A stretch of DNA of 64,000 nt from contig VRVR01000016.1 in assembly GCA_009859145.1 (NCBI GenBank), positions 193,780 through 257,779 of the forward strand, given 5' to 3'. This document shows positions 29,673 to 39,585 of this stretch, in pieces. Within the stretch, counting starts at the first letter, position 1. Every line of letters starts with the position of its first letter. The notes beneath the pieces are model-generated. The model saw only the letters and a list, made by a program, of their open reading frames with translations, had not been told where the DNA came from and searched no databases. Made by a program: the position numbers and the translations under genes. Origin of the DNA: Andalucia godoyi. Its lineage: Eukaryota; Discoba; Jakobea; Jakobida; Andaluciidae.

Positions 29673-30351
29673 GCTATCCCCACTCTGTTTTCTACGCTGG
29701 CAGAAGAAAAAAAAAGCACAAAAACGAAATGAGAAAGAAAATCGACTCGATCAATCAAACATTAGCAGTGCGTCACAAAATCCCACAGCCCTGATGTCAT
29801 AAGCCGGTGAACGTACAATTTCGTACGTCGGAAGTTGGAAACGTGCGGATGATTCTGAAACGTCTGTAAAATAATAATTATTATTAACAATACACGTCAG
29901 TGACGGGCAAAAAATCTGCATCAAGTGAAGCAAGCGGACAAGAAACAGAAAAACCAATCAAAAAGCCAAAGAAAAAAAAAAGATTTGAAAACTGGTAATG
30001 CTATAACGGACGTTTCCTGAAAAATTAAAAATTAACACAATCAATAACAAAACAAAAACAAAAACAAAAAAACCGAGAAAAAAGGTGCTCTGATTAGTTG
30101 GTATACGTTCTCTCATCCACTCGTTCATCTCATGTCGCATTGGTTTATCTCGTAAGCAGAGCCTCGCCCAGAAGAAGCAAGAAGAAGCAAGAAGCAGCAT
30201 TTGGTTCGGATTCACCATCTAGCTTGGGAAAAATCAGTCTAAGAAAAAACAAGACATATATATATTATTGTTGTGTTTTTTTGTTGTTGTTTTTTCACTC
30301 TTCTTGCCTTTTTGCTTCTCTTCGTTCTTTTTCTTCCATTTCTTCTTTCAA
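29673..30351. other. divergent 5' region, possible extra 5' exons of the TFIIB-like gene
   Basis: Shared upstream DNA of the TFIIB/BRF-like gene and the second USP gene. On the minus strand, a segment flanked by TTATTTTACAG and GTACGT (about 29868-29822) looks like a small exon and could be 5' UTR of the TFIIB-like gene. The last 90 nt before the USP start are a pyrimidine tract whose translation is not credible as protein. Confidence 0.4.
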
Positions 30352-32760
30352 ATGAGTTTTCAAAGCTCGTCCTGTATATCCAAGAAGCCTCCGTCTGCCA
30401 ATTCTGGCTTGTATGGAGCCGCACCAAGCGCGTCTGCAAGCCGGGCGTACAGTAGTGGTAGTAGCAGGAGTAGTACCTACTTGCAACGATCTTCTGGACT
30501 GTCGTACAACAGCGCGACGCTTCACAAACCGACTCTACCGCAACAGCAGCAGTCGTTTTCTTCCAGCTCGGCAATGGGGAATATAAGGTCGTCGCTTGCG
30601 GCGTCGAGATTGGCAAGTCCTTCTCCGACGGTTTCCAGAAGTTCCCCGTATACACTAGCTTCGAAGCCAGGGCTTTCTGAGCCTTTGGTGCCAGGCAAAC
30701 CTAGGTCAAATTCCACGTTCACAGGGATCTCTGCGAGTAGTGGTAACAGTAGCAGTAGTAATGTCGGAGGTGCGGGTGGGTCGGATCAGGCAGTGACGAC
30801 GTTTTCCACTTCGAGAAATGCAGTTGCGTCGCCTGTTGGTCCAAGAACAACAAGATCCAGCACGCACCCATCGAATCCGCTTACTTCAACGTTTGGGGCG
30901 ATGATGAGGAGATCGTCGTCAGAAGTGTCGAATCCTGCAACTGCGACTGCTGCTTCCGTGTCCTCTCCGAATCCAAGGACATCGACCGCTGCGTTGGACC
31001 AAATGGTGGAAAAGCTTGAATTGCAGAGACGTGCGATTGCAGAGCAAACGAGAATGATCCAGAACACGAACTGGGGCTCTGCGTCAAGCCCGCTTTCCTT
31101 GAATTCCACCAGTATTCTCCATAACAGTAGCCACAACAGCAGCAACATTAACATTAACAACAACGATGATGATGGATTTTCTGCCGGGATCTCTGGGGCT
31201 GTACGGCTGCAGAACGGTTCGGCAACCTCAGATTTGCTTGCACCTGGTCTGAATCAGAAAGGTTTGATTCCATCTCCGGGGGCCGCACATTTCCATCAAC
31301 CCGTAATTATGAATCCGAGCCATTCTTCTGGAAGAATGTCCATGCATTTTGGACCTGCTCTCCCATCCTCCCCAAGTCCATTTTCCTTGACTCCTGCGAC
31401 AACCGGCCCGGGCAACAATAGCAATGGCAATGGTAATAACAATCATATGAACCACGGTCATTCACCAAGTCTGCACACCGCAAATAGCGGACTGCAAAAT
31501 CCGCGGACTGCATCGCCCCAATTGACGGGTAGCCCGCCTATGGACCATCTCGGCAGACTGTCTCCATTGCAGCAATACAACGGTCGATTGTCGCCTATCT
31601 CTCCGTCCTTCCACAATTCCAATTCGCCACCATCTTCTTCCTCTCCATCCTCAGTCCATTCGACGTCACCCGTTGCAGCATCTGGCACTGGAGACGGAAT
31701 TAGTCCGAGGAAGCCAACGTCTGTTGCACTTGCTGGGTTCCGCAATTTGGGCAACACTTGCTTTATGAATTCGGCACTGCAGTGTCTGGTGAGTACGTCG
31801 TCGTTTACAAAGTATTTTCTCGCGCGCGAGTATCGTCACGATCTCAACAATACTCGGGGAATGAAGGGTTCGCTTGCTGTAGAATATGGCGAACTGATTG
31901 CAGAAATGGGGCGAGTTCAGAATCGTGGGTGCGTTTCACCTTCTGCGTTTCGATCTTTGTTTGTTCGGTGGGCACCGCGGTTTCAAGGCTACGCGCAGCA
32001 GGACGCACAAGAATTTCTGAGGGCTGCTCTGGATGGGCTGCATGAAGATCTGAATCGAACGCGAGTACAGCCTGCGTATGAGGAACTGAAGGACATGGAT
32101 GGAGAGTCTGCTTTTGACCAGTCTGAGCGTTGGTGGAATCATTTTCGAGCTCGAAATAATTCGGTCGTCCTCGATACGTTTGGCGGGCAGCTCAAAAGCA
32201 CAGTGAAATGCACAAAGTGCAAAACAAAATCGGTTGCATTTGATCCGTTCTTGGATTTTTCTGTTCCGATTCCGAAAAAGTACACGACGAAGAACTCCTG
32301 CAGCATCGATGATTGTTTAAAGGAATTTTTCGGGGTAGAAGATCTCGGTGGCAACGACAAGGTGTTCTGCAAGAAATGCCAGAAACCTCGCGAAATGGAA
32401 AAGCAACTGGCGCTCTTTCGTCATCCAAAGATCTTGGTGTTGCACATCAAGCGTTTCTCACAGTCTGGGTTCACGTACTCGAAGATTAACACAGATGTTT
32501 CATTTCCGATGTCGGAGTTTGACTTGTCGCGGCACCTGGACCCAGATGCGAAGAAACTCTGTCAAGAACTCGGAAAGCCGGTCTACCGATTGTTCGCAGT
32601 TGTCAATCATTTTGGCACGGCATCTGGCGGTCATTACACCGCGTACGGCTTGCGGAACAATCAGTGGAATCTGTTCGACGACAGCTCTGTTTCGGATGCA
32701 TCTCCACAGCAAGTGAAGGGCCCGGCAGCCTACATTCTGTTCTATGAGCAGACGCCCTAA
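30352..32760 (+). CDS. ubiquitin carboxyl-terminal hydrolase, USP2/USP8/USP21 type
   Basis: The start at the ATG at 30352 was chosen because upstream codons read through a pyrimidine tract. The 802-residue protein has a 460-residue low-complexity N terminus (Ser, Asn, Gly, Pro rich) and a compact USP domain (about 460-800). Cys box GFRNLGNTCFMNSALQCL holds nucleophile Cys470, and the His box ASGGHYTAYGL holds His761. The zinc-binding CxxC pairs are CTKCKTKSVAF and CKKCQKPREM, and the domain ends in AYILFYE. The compact domain without insertions resembles USP2, USP8 and USP21. Ser-rich disorder upstream suggests regulation by phosphorylation, which is inference. AATAAA lies at 32780, 20 nt after the stop. 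Confidence 0.95.
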   Translation: MSFQSSSCISKKPPSANSGLYGAAPSASASRAYSSGSSRSSTYLQRSSGLSYNSATLHKPTLPQQQQSFSSSSAMGNIRSSLAASRLASPSPTVSRSSPYTLASKPGLSEPLVPGKPRSNSTFTGISASSGNSSSSNVGGAGGSDQAVTTFSTSRNAVASPVGPRTTRSSTHPSNPLTSTFGAMMRRSSSEVSNPATATAASVSSPNPRTSTAALDQMVEKLELQRRAIAEQTRMIQNTNWGSASSPLSLNSTSILHNSSHNSSNININNNDDDGFSAGISGAVRLQNGSATSDLLAPGLNQKGLIPSPGAAHFHQPVIMNPSHSSGRMSMHFGPALPSSPSPFSLTPATTGPGNNSNGNGNNNHMNHGHSPSLHTANSGLQNPRTASPQLTGSPPMDHLGRLSPLQQYNGRLSPISPSFHNSNSPPSSSSPSSVHSTSPVAASGTGDGISPRKPTSVALAGFRNLGNTCFMNSALQCLVSTSSFTKYFLAREYRHDLNNTRGMKGSLAVEYGELIAEMGRVQNRGCVSPSAFRSLFVRWAPRFQGYAQQDAQEFLRAALDGLHEDLNRTRVQPAYEELKDMDGESAFDQSERWWNHFRARNNSVVLDTFGGQLKSTVKCTKCKTKSVAFDPFLDFSVPIPKKYTTKNSCSIDDCLKEFFGVEDLGGNDKVFCKKCQKPREMEKQLALFRHPKILVLHIKRFSQSGFTYSKINTDVSFPMSEFDLSRHLDPDAKKLCQELGKPVYRLFAVVNHFGTASGGHYTAYGLRNNQWNLFDDSSVSDASPQQVKGPAAYILFYEQTP

Positions 32761-33041
32761 ATTATATATAGTATACATTAATAAAAGAAGAGCGTTTTTG
32801 TTTCTTCGTTCACGACGCCTTCTGCTTAGAGAGCCGATGCTCTTTTTCGAATATTTTTCCCCCCACCGTTGGGTTCATTCATTCATTCTTGTTTAAAGTA
32901 CATCTCAAACAGGGCTTTACTTCATCTATAAACTTTTGGTCTCAACCTGAAGCGGGAGTAACCATTTTGCAACAACTAGATCAAGTTTCTTGACCACAAC
33001 TCTCGAGGTACTTTTTGTAAGCGAAAAGTGAAGGGGAGGCT

Positions 33042-33821
33042 TTAGTGGTGCAAGAGGACGTTTCGGTCCAAGCTGAGAAGATACGTTCCCTTGTTGATCA
33101 TACGAGATGCAGCCACGACCATCGAGAGCCAGATGACGGAGGAGAATGCCGTGAGTGCAATCCAGGCTGCAAGGCCGTTGTAGTCCCAGTCCCCGTTGCC
33201 AAGCTCGACCAAGTGATTCCACATGAACAATATCATCGAGGCGAACATGCATGTGATTCCGAGGAACCAGGAGAACTTGAGCATTCGGAGCGCACCACGG
33301 TTCTCGATGAGCACCGTCAGAAGAGCGCGGCGGAGAGAGTCTGCGCCGTCCATAAATTCGACCGAGCGGAACCGCAGCAAACCGTCAAACTGCGCCTTGA
33401 CATACAGTGAGAGCACGGTGGCCAATGCGAACAGCGAGAACGCTGCAGTTTGAAGAGTCTGTTCGGAAATATTGACTTTGCTGTCCGCGCGGTCCTGGAA
33501 TCGCATCGTCAGGAACATGAATCCAGTCCATAAGGCACTGATGAGGGGGAGCTGCTTGAGGAAAGTGGGCATCATCATCAGCCACACCGGCAGAATATGG
33601 TAGGACAACATGCCATTGGGAAGCTCGCTACGGATCAACAATGAACGAGGATAGGACAAACTCTCGGGCTTCGGCGGACGAGTCGACACCGAGTCCGTGC
33701 GGGCCCAGTCTTTGCGGACGCGACCCAACAGGACAGAGTCGTCGGCGTACGGGAAACGCTTCTTGTTCAGTCCCTCGTAGACATGAACATAATCGGGACG
33801 TGCAGCGCGGCCTTGCTCCAT
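33042..33821 (-). CDS. unidentified multipass membrane protein
   Basis: A 259-residue protein starting at an ATG. A basic, Pro-containing N-terminal 75 residues is followed by hydrophobic segments at roughly 77-96, 120-140, 189-210 and 220-240, so about four transmembrane helices. Between helices 2 and 3 is an amphipathic charged stretch (FMDGADSLRRALLTVLIENR). It ends LDRNVLLHH. I cannot match it to a family; transporter subunits and peroxisomal or ER shaping proteins are possible by size only. It is convergent with the USP gene and divergent from the purple acid phosphatase gene. Confidence 0.7.
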   Translation of the reverse strand: MEQGRAARPDYVHVYEGLNKKRFPYADDSVLLGRVRKDWARTDSVSTRPPKPESLSYPRSLLIRSELPNGMLSYHILPVWLMMMPTFLKQLPLISALWTGFMFLTMRFQDRADSKVNISEQTLQTAAFSLFALATVLSLYVKAQFDGLLRFRSVEFMDGADSLRRALLTVLIENRGALRMLKFSWFLGITCMFASMILFMWNHLVELGNGDWDYNGLAAWIALTAFSSVIWLSMVVAASRMINKGTYLLSLDRNVLLHH

Positions 33822-34491
33822 TTGGTATATCTCTTCTTTTCCTTTCCTGGATCACTTACTTTCGGTGTCTTGAGTGAAGTTTGCTGTGGAAGATGGAGGG
33901 AAAAAAGGATGGAAGAAGAAACGGTTGTGGGCATAACGCCTCTTCACGGCATATTTATACTTGTTGTTGTCAAGTGTGAGGCGATCGCACGGAAAGTGAA
34001 ACGGCAAGGGACGCCCACCTTCCCATCACTCTGTACATGCTTCTTGCAGCTCAGTCGATGCACTAGAACCTTCGAGAAGCCAGTAGTGACGAGAATCACT
34101 GCTTCAACTTGACCAAAGTGAGCATAGTTCCCTAATGCGTAAGAAATGCAAAGTGCATTTTTCCGTCCCGTATTCATGCGTGCACAAGCCATGCCAACGG
34201 CACAACGACACGCCCTTTCCCCTCCCGTGTTTCCAAGCTTCTCCCTGAGCCGCCGCGAATGCGTCGAATGTGCGTTCTCTGAATATGCTTCGACTGAGAA
34301 TCCTGCCTACCGTACACTGAATATTCCCCGACACTGAACAATGAAATCCTTTCTCTCTCGCAAACTGAAAGGAGCGGCATCATTCGCGTCAACGCCATCA
34401 GAAACCTCCGCCACCAACGGGAATAGATTGCATCCAAGACACTCTGGCCAATTGACACTCTGACAAACAGAGCCACGTGGACACTGACGGG
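33822..34491. other. divergent 5' region between membrane protein and acid phosphatase genes
   Basis: About 670 nt with no credible ORF and no strong repeat; presumably holds both promoters. Confidence 0.5.
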
Positions 34492-36354
34492 ATGAAGGGC
34501 GTGTGGATCGTGATTGTGTTGTTGGCGCTTGGGGTGCATTCGCGTGCTGTGGACGGCGGGCGGCCAGCGTCGAGCGGCCCAACGGTGGAGGTGAATGCAA
34601 CGGTGCTCGCGCGGTCTGGAAGTCCTCTGTTGGTTTCGTGGACCATGATTCCCAATCCAGATGTGAACGACATGCTTGTGCTCTTCAGCCCTCCCGAATC
34701 CACTTCTCCAGTCTTTGCATACCGCGCCTCCGAGTCGCCCGAGTGGTCCGCGGGGAATGGATCGGTCGTTCTGCGCATGACCAACTTGCATGCTCCTTTT
34801 CTCTTTCAATACATCCGCTCCTCCTCCTCTGCTTCCTCTGCTTCCTCTGCTTCCTCTGCTTCCTATTCGATTGATGATGAAGATGGCCAAGATGAATTTT
34901 TGAAAAGGATGGCGACGATGGCGACGGTGAAGGTTGTGGCTGAGTCTCCCGTTGTGTCGTGGGCATGTCCAAACGAGCCGCTTGGAATCCACTTGCAACT
35001 CGCATCGTCCTTTGGGCCTGCGACGAGTGGCAACGAGGAGAAAGGGGGTGAGGTGTCTGGAATGGTGGTGCAGTGGACGACTCTGGATGAGGGCGTCAAG
35101 TGCAAGGTGCGCTACGGGTTCGCTCCGGGATCATATGCATTCCAGCAACTGCCGTTCAGCGCCGTCACGTTCGACCGCAGTGCTATGGCCGGTCCTCCCG
35201 CGACGACTGCCGACGGATGGCGGCCTCCAGGTGTTTTCTACTCGGCTCTCCTCTCCTCCGGCATCCCTCCCTCCACCACAGTCTACTATCAAATCCAGTG
35301 CACGTCCACGTCCACCGCTTCTGATGACTCTTCTGCTACTCATCATGTTGGGCTGAATGGGGAAGACCAAGAGGAGTGCATGTCGAGTTTGGAGCAGCGA
35401 TTCAAGAGCGCACCAGCACAGAATGATCCGAATGCCAGTGTCCGCATTGGATTCTACGGCGATCTTGGTGTCCACGGTGGATTTCCACATTCTTACCCTG
35501 AGGCTCGCACTACCGCCTACTGGGCCACTCGCGACGTCAACTCTGAAGATGGATGGGGAACAGACCTGCAGCTGCACATTGGCGACATTTCGTACGCACG
35601 CGGCTATGCATACATATGGCGGCTGTTCATGGATGCTATGGCTCCTGTAGCAGCACGCGTACCCTACATGACAAGCGCTGGAAACCACGAGATACTGTAT
35701 CCAGGCCACAACTGGATCCCCGACCCGTTCTTCAACACGTCGTACAACGACGATTCGGGCGGCGAGGTTGGGGTTGCATACGCTGCACACTTCGGCTTTT
35801 CTCCTTTTTCCAGTCGGCAATTCTGGTACTCGTTTGAGTATGGTCCCGTGCACATCACGGTCGCATCCGCGGAACACGACTTTCTTCCCGGTTCGCCCCA
35901 ACACGACTTCCTCACTGCAGATCTCCTGACGCAGATCGACCGTCGTCGCACACCATGGGTTTTCTTCGCGATCCACAGACCGCTCTACACAGCCGCCCTG
36001 GTTCCCTCCGAGTACGCGCTCATGGACCATCTGCGGTCGTCGCTCGAGCCGCTTCTCATCGACGCCCACGTGGACCTTGTTCTCTCGGGACACGTCCACG
36101 CCTATGAAGCATCATGCCCGCTCGTCCAGGGGACGTGCAATGAAAGCGGACCGGTGTACGTGGTCGCCGGTGCGGCTGGGGAGAACTTTCAGGTCCCATG
36201 GCGGTGGGACGACATGCCCGAGTGGTCGCGCATCCGATCGTACGATTTTGGCCGCGCTCACATCACTGTGCACAATGCATCTGCGCTCCAGTTCCAGTTC
36301 CTGCTGAATTCGGACAATTCTGTCCTCGACGAATTCTGGATCTTCCATTCCTAA
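34492..36354 (+). CDS. purple acid phosphatase, secreted
   Basis: Metallophosphoesterase of the plant/metazoan purple acid phosphatase class, which hydrolyses phosphate monoesters at low pH in vacuole, lysosome or outside the cell. The ATG at 34492 opens a clear signal peptide (MKGVWIVIVLLALGVHSRA) of a 620-residue protein. An N-terminal fibronectin-like domain (to about 310) precedes the dimetal domain. The five conserved blocks appear in order: FYGDLGVHGG, HIGDISYARGYAYIW, SAGNHEILYPG (GNHE at 397-400), FFAIHRPLYT and LSGHVHAYEASCP. The Tyr in GDISYARG is the charge-transfer ligand. A Ser-rich stretch (about 110-123) encoded by imperfect repeats lies in the N-terminal domain. All ligands are present. 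Confidence 0.95.
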   Translation: MKGVWIVIVLLALGVHSRAVDGGRPASSGPTVEVNATVLARSGSPLLVSWTMIPNPDVNDMLVLFSPPESTSPVFAYRASESPEWSAGNGSVVLRMTNLHAPFLFQYIRSSSSASSASSASSASYSIDDEDGQDEFLKRMATMATVKVVAESPVVSWACPNEPLGIHLQLASSFGPATSGNEEKGGEVSGMVVQWTTLDEGVKCKVRYGFAPGSYAFQQLPFSAVTFDRSAMAGPPATTADGWRPPGVFYSALLSSGIPPSTTVYYQIQCTSTSTASDDSSATHHVGLNGEDQEECMSSLEQRFKSAPAQNDPNASVRIGFYGDLGVHGGFPHSYPEARTTAYWATRDVNSEDGWGTDLQLHIGDISYARGYAYIWRLFMDAMAPVAARVPYMTSAGNHEILYPGHNWIPDPFFNTSYNDDSGGEVGVAYAAHFGFSPFSSRQFWYSFEYGPVHITVASAEHDFLPGSPQHDFLTADLLTQIDRRRTPWVFFAIHRPLYTAALVPSEYALMDHLRSSLEPLLIDAHVDLVLSGHVHAYEASCPLVQGTCNESGPVYVVAGAAGENFQVPWRWDDMPEWSRIRSYDFGRAHITVHNASALQFQFLLNSDNSVLDEFWIFHS

Positions 36355-36685
36355 ACCTCTCCAAACATTTGGCTCACATGTGCTGCGCCGCAGACACTTT
36401 TTTTTTGGCATAAAGTGACTTTTACAATCCGCATCAGCGCCCATCATCGGTTATAGGAATGCGGCTCTCAATATTCGACAGCGTCTCATTGGGCCTCGAC
36501 CTGCACACCTTCAGCCATACTATCCGATGATATATCACAGCCGCCCAACCAGACGTTTTTGGGGTTGGAGGGTTATACTTACATACTGCCGCATGTAGTT
36601 GGTTATTGTTCAATTCTTGGACATTTACTCCCGCCGATAAAAAAAACTACTACAACCACTGCTACAACTACTACTGCTATCACTA
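36355..36685. other. convergent 3' spacer holding a dispersed repeat copy
   Basis: Between the purple acid phosphatase and SLC35F6 stop codons. Apart from the repeat at 36405-36575, only short ACT-rich simple sequence (about 36645-36690) is seen. Confidence 0.6.
36405..36575 (-). repeat. dispersed repeat with antisense ORF remnant, copy 2
   Basis: Matches 10618-10887: the core 36405-36508 and a second block 36549-36575 are shared, while the spacer between them is shorter here. On the minus strand the RPNETLSN reading frame is recognisable, but its start is GTG and a single base is missing in the GATGGGG/GATGGG stretch, so it is disrupted relative to copy 1. Confidence 0.55.
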
Positions 36686-37867
36686 CTACTGGAGGGTGGC
36701 GTACTGGCCGACGCGGAGGAGACGATTGACGAACGGGATGAGTTCGCGATAGACAAACATTCCAAAGAGGAAGACTGCGAAGCCAGCAAGTTGGAGCCAG
36801 GAAAAGACGGTCCATTTCTCACCATACTCCGGGGCCCCTGAATAGAAGATGATGATCGAGACGACCCAAACGAGAATGACACGGGTGGCATCGATGAGGC
36901 AGCGGTAGAGCGCATTGAGGTATTCGGTGATGAGGAGAGCGAATCCGTTGAGGCCCGAGATGAGGAGTGGGTAGATGATCATGTTGAGGACAAGAAGCGG
37001 CGCTGAGTTTCCAAGCATGACAAGCGTGTCCTCTGTATTCTCTGCTTTCCCACCAACGTCTTCTCCTGGGATATTCTGCAAGATCGGAAGAACAAGGAAA
37101 GACATGAGCACCGTTCCGTAAAGCCCTTCCCAGCCTACAATCGCGAGTGGATCCACATTGTTCCGCTCAATGAGCCGCTCTTGGATTGAAAATTGCAGGC
37201 CATTGCACGCTTGGCCGCAAATGACTAGCAAAAATCCTATCAGCAACATCTTTGTATCGCCGCTCGACCCCCCAGATGCAAGTACTGCAGAGACTCCCAC
37301 CATGGCAAGCCCGAGAAACACAATAGCGATTCCTGCCTTTTTCGCTCGCGATACCCGCTGGCCGAGCACAAAATAGTTGAAAATCGCGGTAAACAGGATC
37401 ACCGACCCGCGCAGAATCTGGTACACCGAAGCCGGAATAAACAGCAGTCCAATCGACGCAAGTGTCGTTCCCGCCAGATCGCACGTCGCTGTCCCCATCA
37501 GGACAAAAAGATGCCAGGTCGGAGGACTCGGCTTCTTCACAGGCGACGCGTGCTCCCATGTGTCCGAGAGCAACTTTCCCTTTTCAGATTGCTGCTGTCC
37601 GTGAGATGCAGTCGCAGGGTGTCGTCGCATGTAGTACAGCTTGCCCAAGAACAGCGGGAGAACCAGCAGCTCGCCCAAAAACATCTCAAGCGTCCCGAAC
37701 CACGGCTTCGCAAACGCGTGTTCGTCGTCATGCAGTCCTCGAGCCTCCATGAGAAACGTAATCTTTCGCAGAATCGTCGCCGCCGTCCCGCTCATCAACA
37801 TACCTATAATCAGAAACGCGCCATACCCCCAGGACTTTTTCGCCACCAACTCTGGATTCACCGTCAT
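36686..37867 (-). CDS. SLC35F6: SLC35F6-like drug/metabolite superfamily transporter
   Basis: A 393-residue protein from the ATG at 37867; the upstream GTG at 37894 was not used. It has about ten hydrophobic helices in two EamA-like halves. KPWFGTLEMFLGELLVLPLF in the first loop and helix, TCDLAGTTLASIGLLFIPASVYQILRGS and YFVLGQRVSRAKKAGIAIVFLG match the SLC35F6 (C2orf18/ANT2BP) group, whose human member is found in lysosomal and mitochondrial membranes. A charged loop near residues 75-105 lies in the cytosol. The transported substrate is unknown. The 3' end includes ACT-rich simple sequence just after the stop. Confidence 0.88.
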   Translation of the reverse strand: MTVNPELVAKKSWGYGAFLIIGMLMSGTAATILRKITFLMEARGLHDDEHAFAKPWFGTLEMFLGELLVLPLFLGKLYYMRRHPATASHGQQQSEKGKLLSDTWEHASPVKKPSPPTWHLFVLMGTATCDLAGTTLASIGLLFIPASVYQILRGSVILFTAIFNYFVLGQRVSRAKKAGIAIVFLGLAMVGVSAVLASGGSSGDTKMLLIGFLLVICGQACNGLQFSIQERLIERNNVDPLAIVGWEGLYGTVLMSFLVLPILQNIPGEDVGGKAENTEDTLVMLGNSAPLLVLNMIIYPLLISGLNGFALLITEYLNALYRCLIDATRVILVWVVSIIIFYSGAPEYGEKWTVFSWLQLAGFAVFLFGMFVYRELIPFVNRLLRVGQYATLQ

Positions 37868-37942
37868 TTTTGTTTCCTCGCTGTTTTGTTTCACCCCCGC
37901 TAGAAGTACGCGCCGAGAGATTATAGAAGAAGAAGATGATGG

Positions 37943-38006
<64 letters not shown>

Positions 38007-38508
38007 GAGAAGGGGAAAAAAGGATCAAAGAACGTAAGAATTTAGTACTGTCAGTCAGTGCGGAATTCGCGGGGAGGATTGGAATTTTGGAGTTTGGACA
38101 GCTTGCAAAAGGTAAAGGACTAATGAGGAAATCGGGGGCGTTGGGAAAAGAGGATTTGTACCTTTCACGAACCAGCATCAACTCACTCGCACAAAAAAGG
38201 TCACAAAACTTGGGGATCGCGCATTTTTTTAATCTTTTTTGCTACTGTGTTGTTACAGCAGCTGTTTTGGCGGGAAGGAGAAAGACGAAACATCACTGGT
38301 GTTCGCTGGGGGAGATGGAGACACGAACCTTGGCACTGTTTTATGAAGCACTCCGTTGTTTTGCGCCAGATCAACCCTACTTTTCTTCTTTTTCTTCAAT
38401 GTCCCACTATCGCTGTTCCTCGTTTTCTTGTTTTTCAGTGTTCCTCTTTCTTCTTTCACTTCATTTTGCATAGATTCCATTCTCTACAAGACATACGAAA
38501 AACAATAT
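37868..38508. other. divergent promoter region of SLC35F6-like and DMC1 genes
   Basis: Includes a long (GAT)n tract and, upstream of DMC1, pyrimidine-rich sequence. No TATA-like or other element can be assigned. Confidence 0.5.
37938..38004. repeat. (GAT)n trinucleotide repeat
   Basis: About 21 uninterrupted triplets, 70 nt upstream of the SLC35F6 start codon. In one frame it would encode poly-Asp or, on the other strand, poly-His, but no gene frame uses it. Confidence 0.95.
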
Positions 38509-39555
38509 ATGAGTGCACAAGCATCACGAAACGGGCCAGCATCATCACAGATTGCGGCTGAAGAGCCTATGAACGAATCTGCAGCGCAGTCGTTTGAGTC
38601 CGTAGACCGACTGCAAGAACATGGCATCAACGCCGCGGATCTTAAGCGGCTGAAGGAGTGCGGGATTTTGACCGTGGCACGAGTTCTGATGACGACACGC
38701 AAGGACCTTCTGAACATCAAGGGCATGTCCGATGCAAAGCTCGACAAGCTTCTTGATGCTGCTGCCAAACTTTCTGGACCGCAGTTTGTGAGTGGTGTTG
38801 TGGCTCTGGAGAAGCGCAAGGAAGTCCTCAAGGTCACGACGGGCAGCAAAGCGCTTGATGATCTAATCGGCGGCGGCGTGGAGACCATGGCCATCACGGA
38901 AGTGTTTGGTGAGTTCAGGACAGGAAAGTCGCAGTTATCGCACACTCTCTGCGTGACTTGCCAGATGGACCCGTCGGACGGCGGCGGAGGAGGAAAGGCG
39001 ATCTACTGCGACACAGAGGGCTGCTTCCGGCCCGAAAAAATCCGTGACATTGCCGAGCGGTTTGGACTTGATCCAGATGCCGCACTCGAGAATGTGCTGG
39101 TAAGCCGCATGTACACGCACGAACAGCAGATGGCGGCAATCCCCTTCATTGCGGCCCGCATGGCGGAAGACACCTACCGCCTTCTAGTCATTGACAGCAT
39201 CATGGCGCCGTTTCGAACCGACTTTTCCGGCAGAGGAGAGCTTGCAGACCGCCAGCAGAAACTCTCAAAATATCTCTCCCACCTCATCAAGATTGCAGAG
39301 GAGTTCAATGTCGCGGTATTCATCACGAACCAGGTGATTTCGGACCCAGGTGGAGGAGCCGGAGCAATGTTTGTCCAAGACCCAAAGAAACCTGCAGGCG
39401 GGCATGTCCTTGCGCATGCCAGCACTTGGCGACTCTATCTTCGCAAGGGGCGCGGTGAGCAGCGCATTGCAAAAATCTACGACTCCCCAAGTATGCCGGA
39501 AGCAGAATGCATCTACCAGCTCTCCGGAGGCGGAATCATGGATGCGAAGGACTAA
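38509..39555 (+). CDS. DMC1: DMC1-type meiotic recombinase
   Basis: RecA-family recombinase that forms filaments on resected ends and drives interhomologue strand exchange in meiosis. The ATG at 38509 gives 348 residues, close to the usual 340. The N-terminal helix-hairpin-helix runs from about 30 to 90 ([21 protein letters not shown]). Core motifs are Walker [10 protein letters not shown] with [10 protein letters not shown]-like context, DTEG followed by [19 protein letters not shown], Walker [24 protein letters not shown] and the L2/C-terminal [13 protein letters not shown]. Wording is closer to DMC1 than RAD51 ([25 protein letters not shown]). Small oddities are DTEGCFRP where DTEGTFRP is usual, and a short Gly-rich insert (DGGGGGK). 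It suggests a sexual cycle. Confidence 0.93.
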   Translation: MSAQASRNGPASSQIAAEEPMNESAAQSFESVDRLQEHGINAADLKRLKECGILTVARVLMTTRKDLLNIKGMSDAKLDKLLDAAAKLSGPQFVSGVVALEKRKEVLKVTTGSKALDDLIGGGVETMAITEVFGEFRTGKSQLSHTLCVTCQMDPSDGGGGGKAIYCDTEGCFRPEKIRDIAERFGLDPDAALENVLVSRMYTHEQQMAAIPFIAARMAEDTYRLLVIDSIMAPFRTDFSGRGELADRQQKLSKYLSHLIKIAEEFNVAVFITNQVISDPGGGAGAMFVQDPKKPAGGHVLAHASTWRLYLRKGRGEQRIAKIYDSPSMPEAECIYQLSGGGIMDAKD

Positions 39556-39585
39556 GCAGAAAAAATTACCCCGCATCCAACTTGG

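Noticed and set aside
30268-30351. Upstream extension of the second USP gene (Phe-rich leader)
   Set aside because: It is a pyrimidine-rich leader or intron end; the ATG at 30352 begins typical Ser-rich sequence.
33905-34130. Region checked for another copy of the dispersed repeats
   Set aside because: No shared anchors found by eye with any of the three repeat families.
35131-36099. 322-codon open frame antisense to the purple acid phosphatase
   Set aside because: Shadow frame over strongly conserved metallophosphatase motifs; its own translation has no domain and the start is internal to the real gene.
36569-36577. ATACTTAC-like match to the U1 snRNA 5' end at 36576
   Set aside because: Only eight bases, no downstream U1 stem-loops or Sm site, and it sits at the edge of a dispersed repeat.
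37921-38181. ORF with poly-His from the GAT repeat
   Set aside because: Microsatellite artefact in a divergent promoter region.
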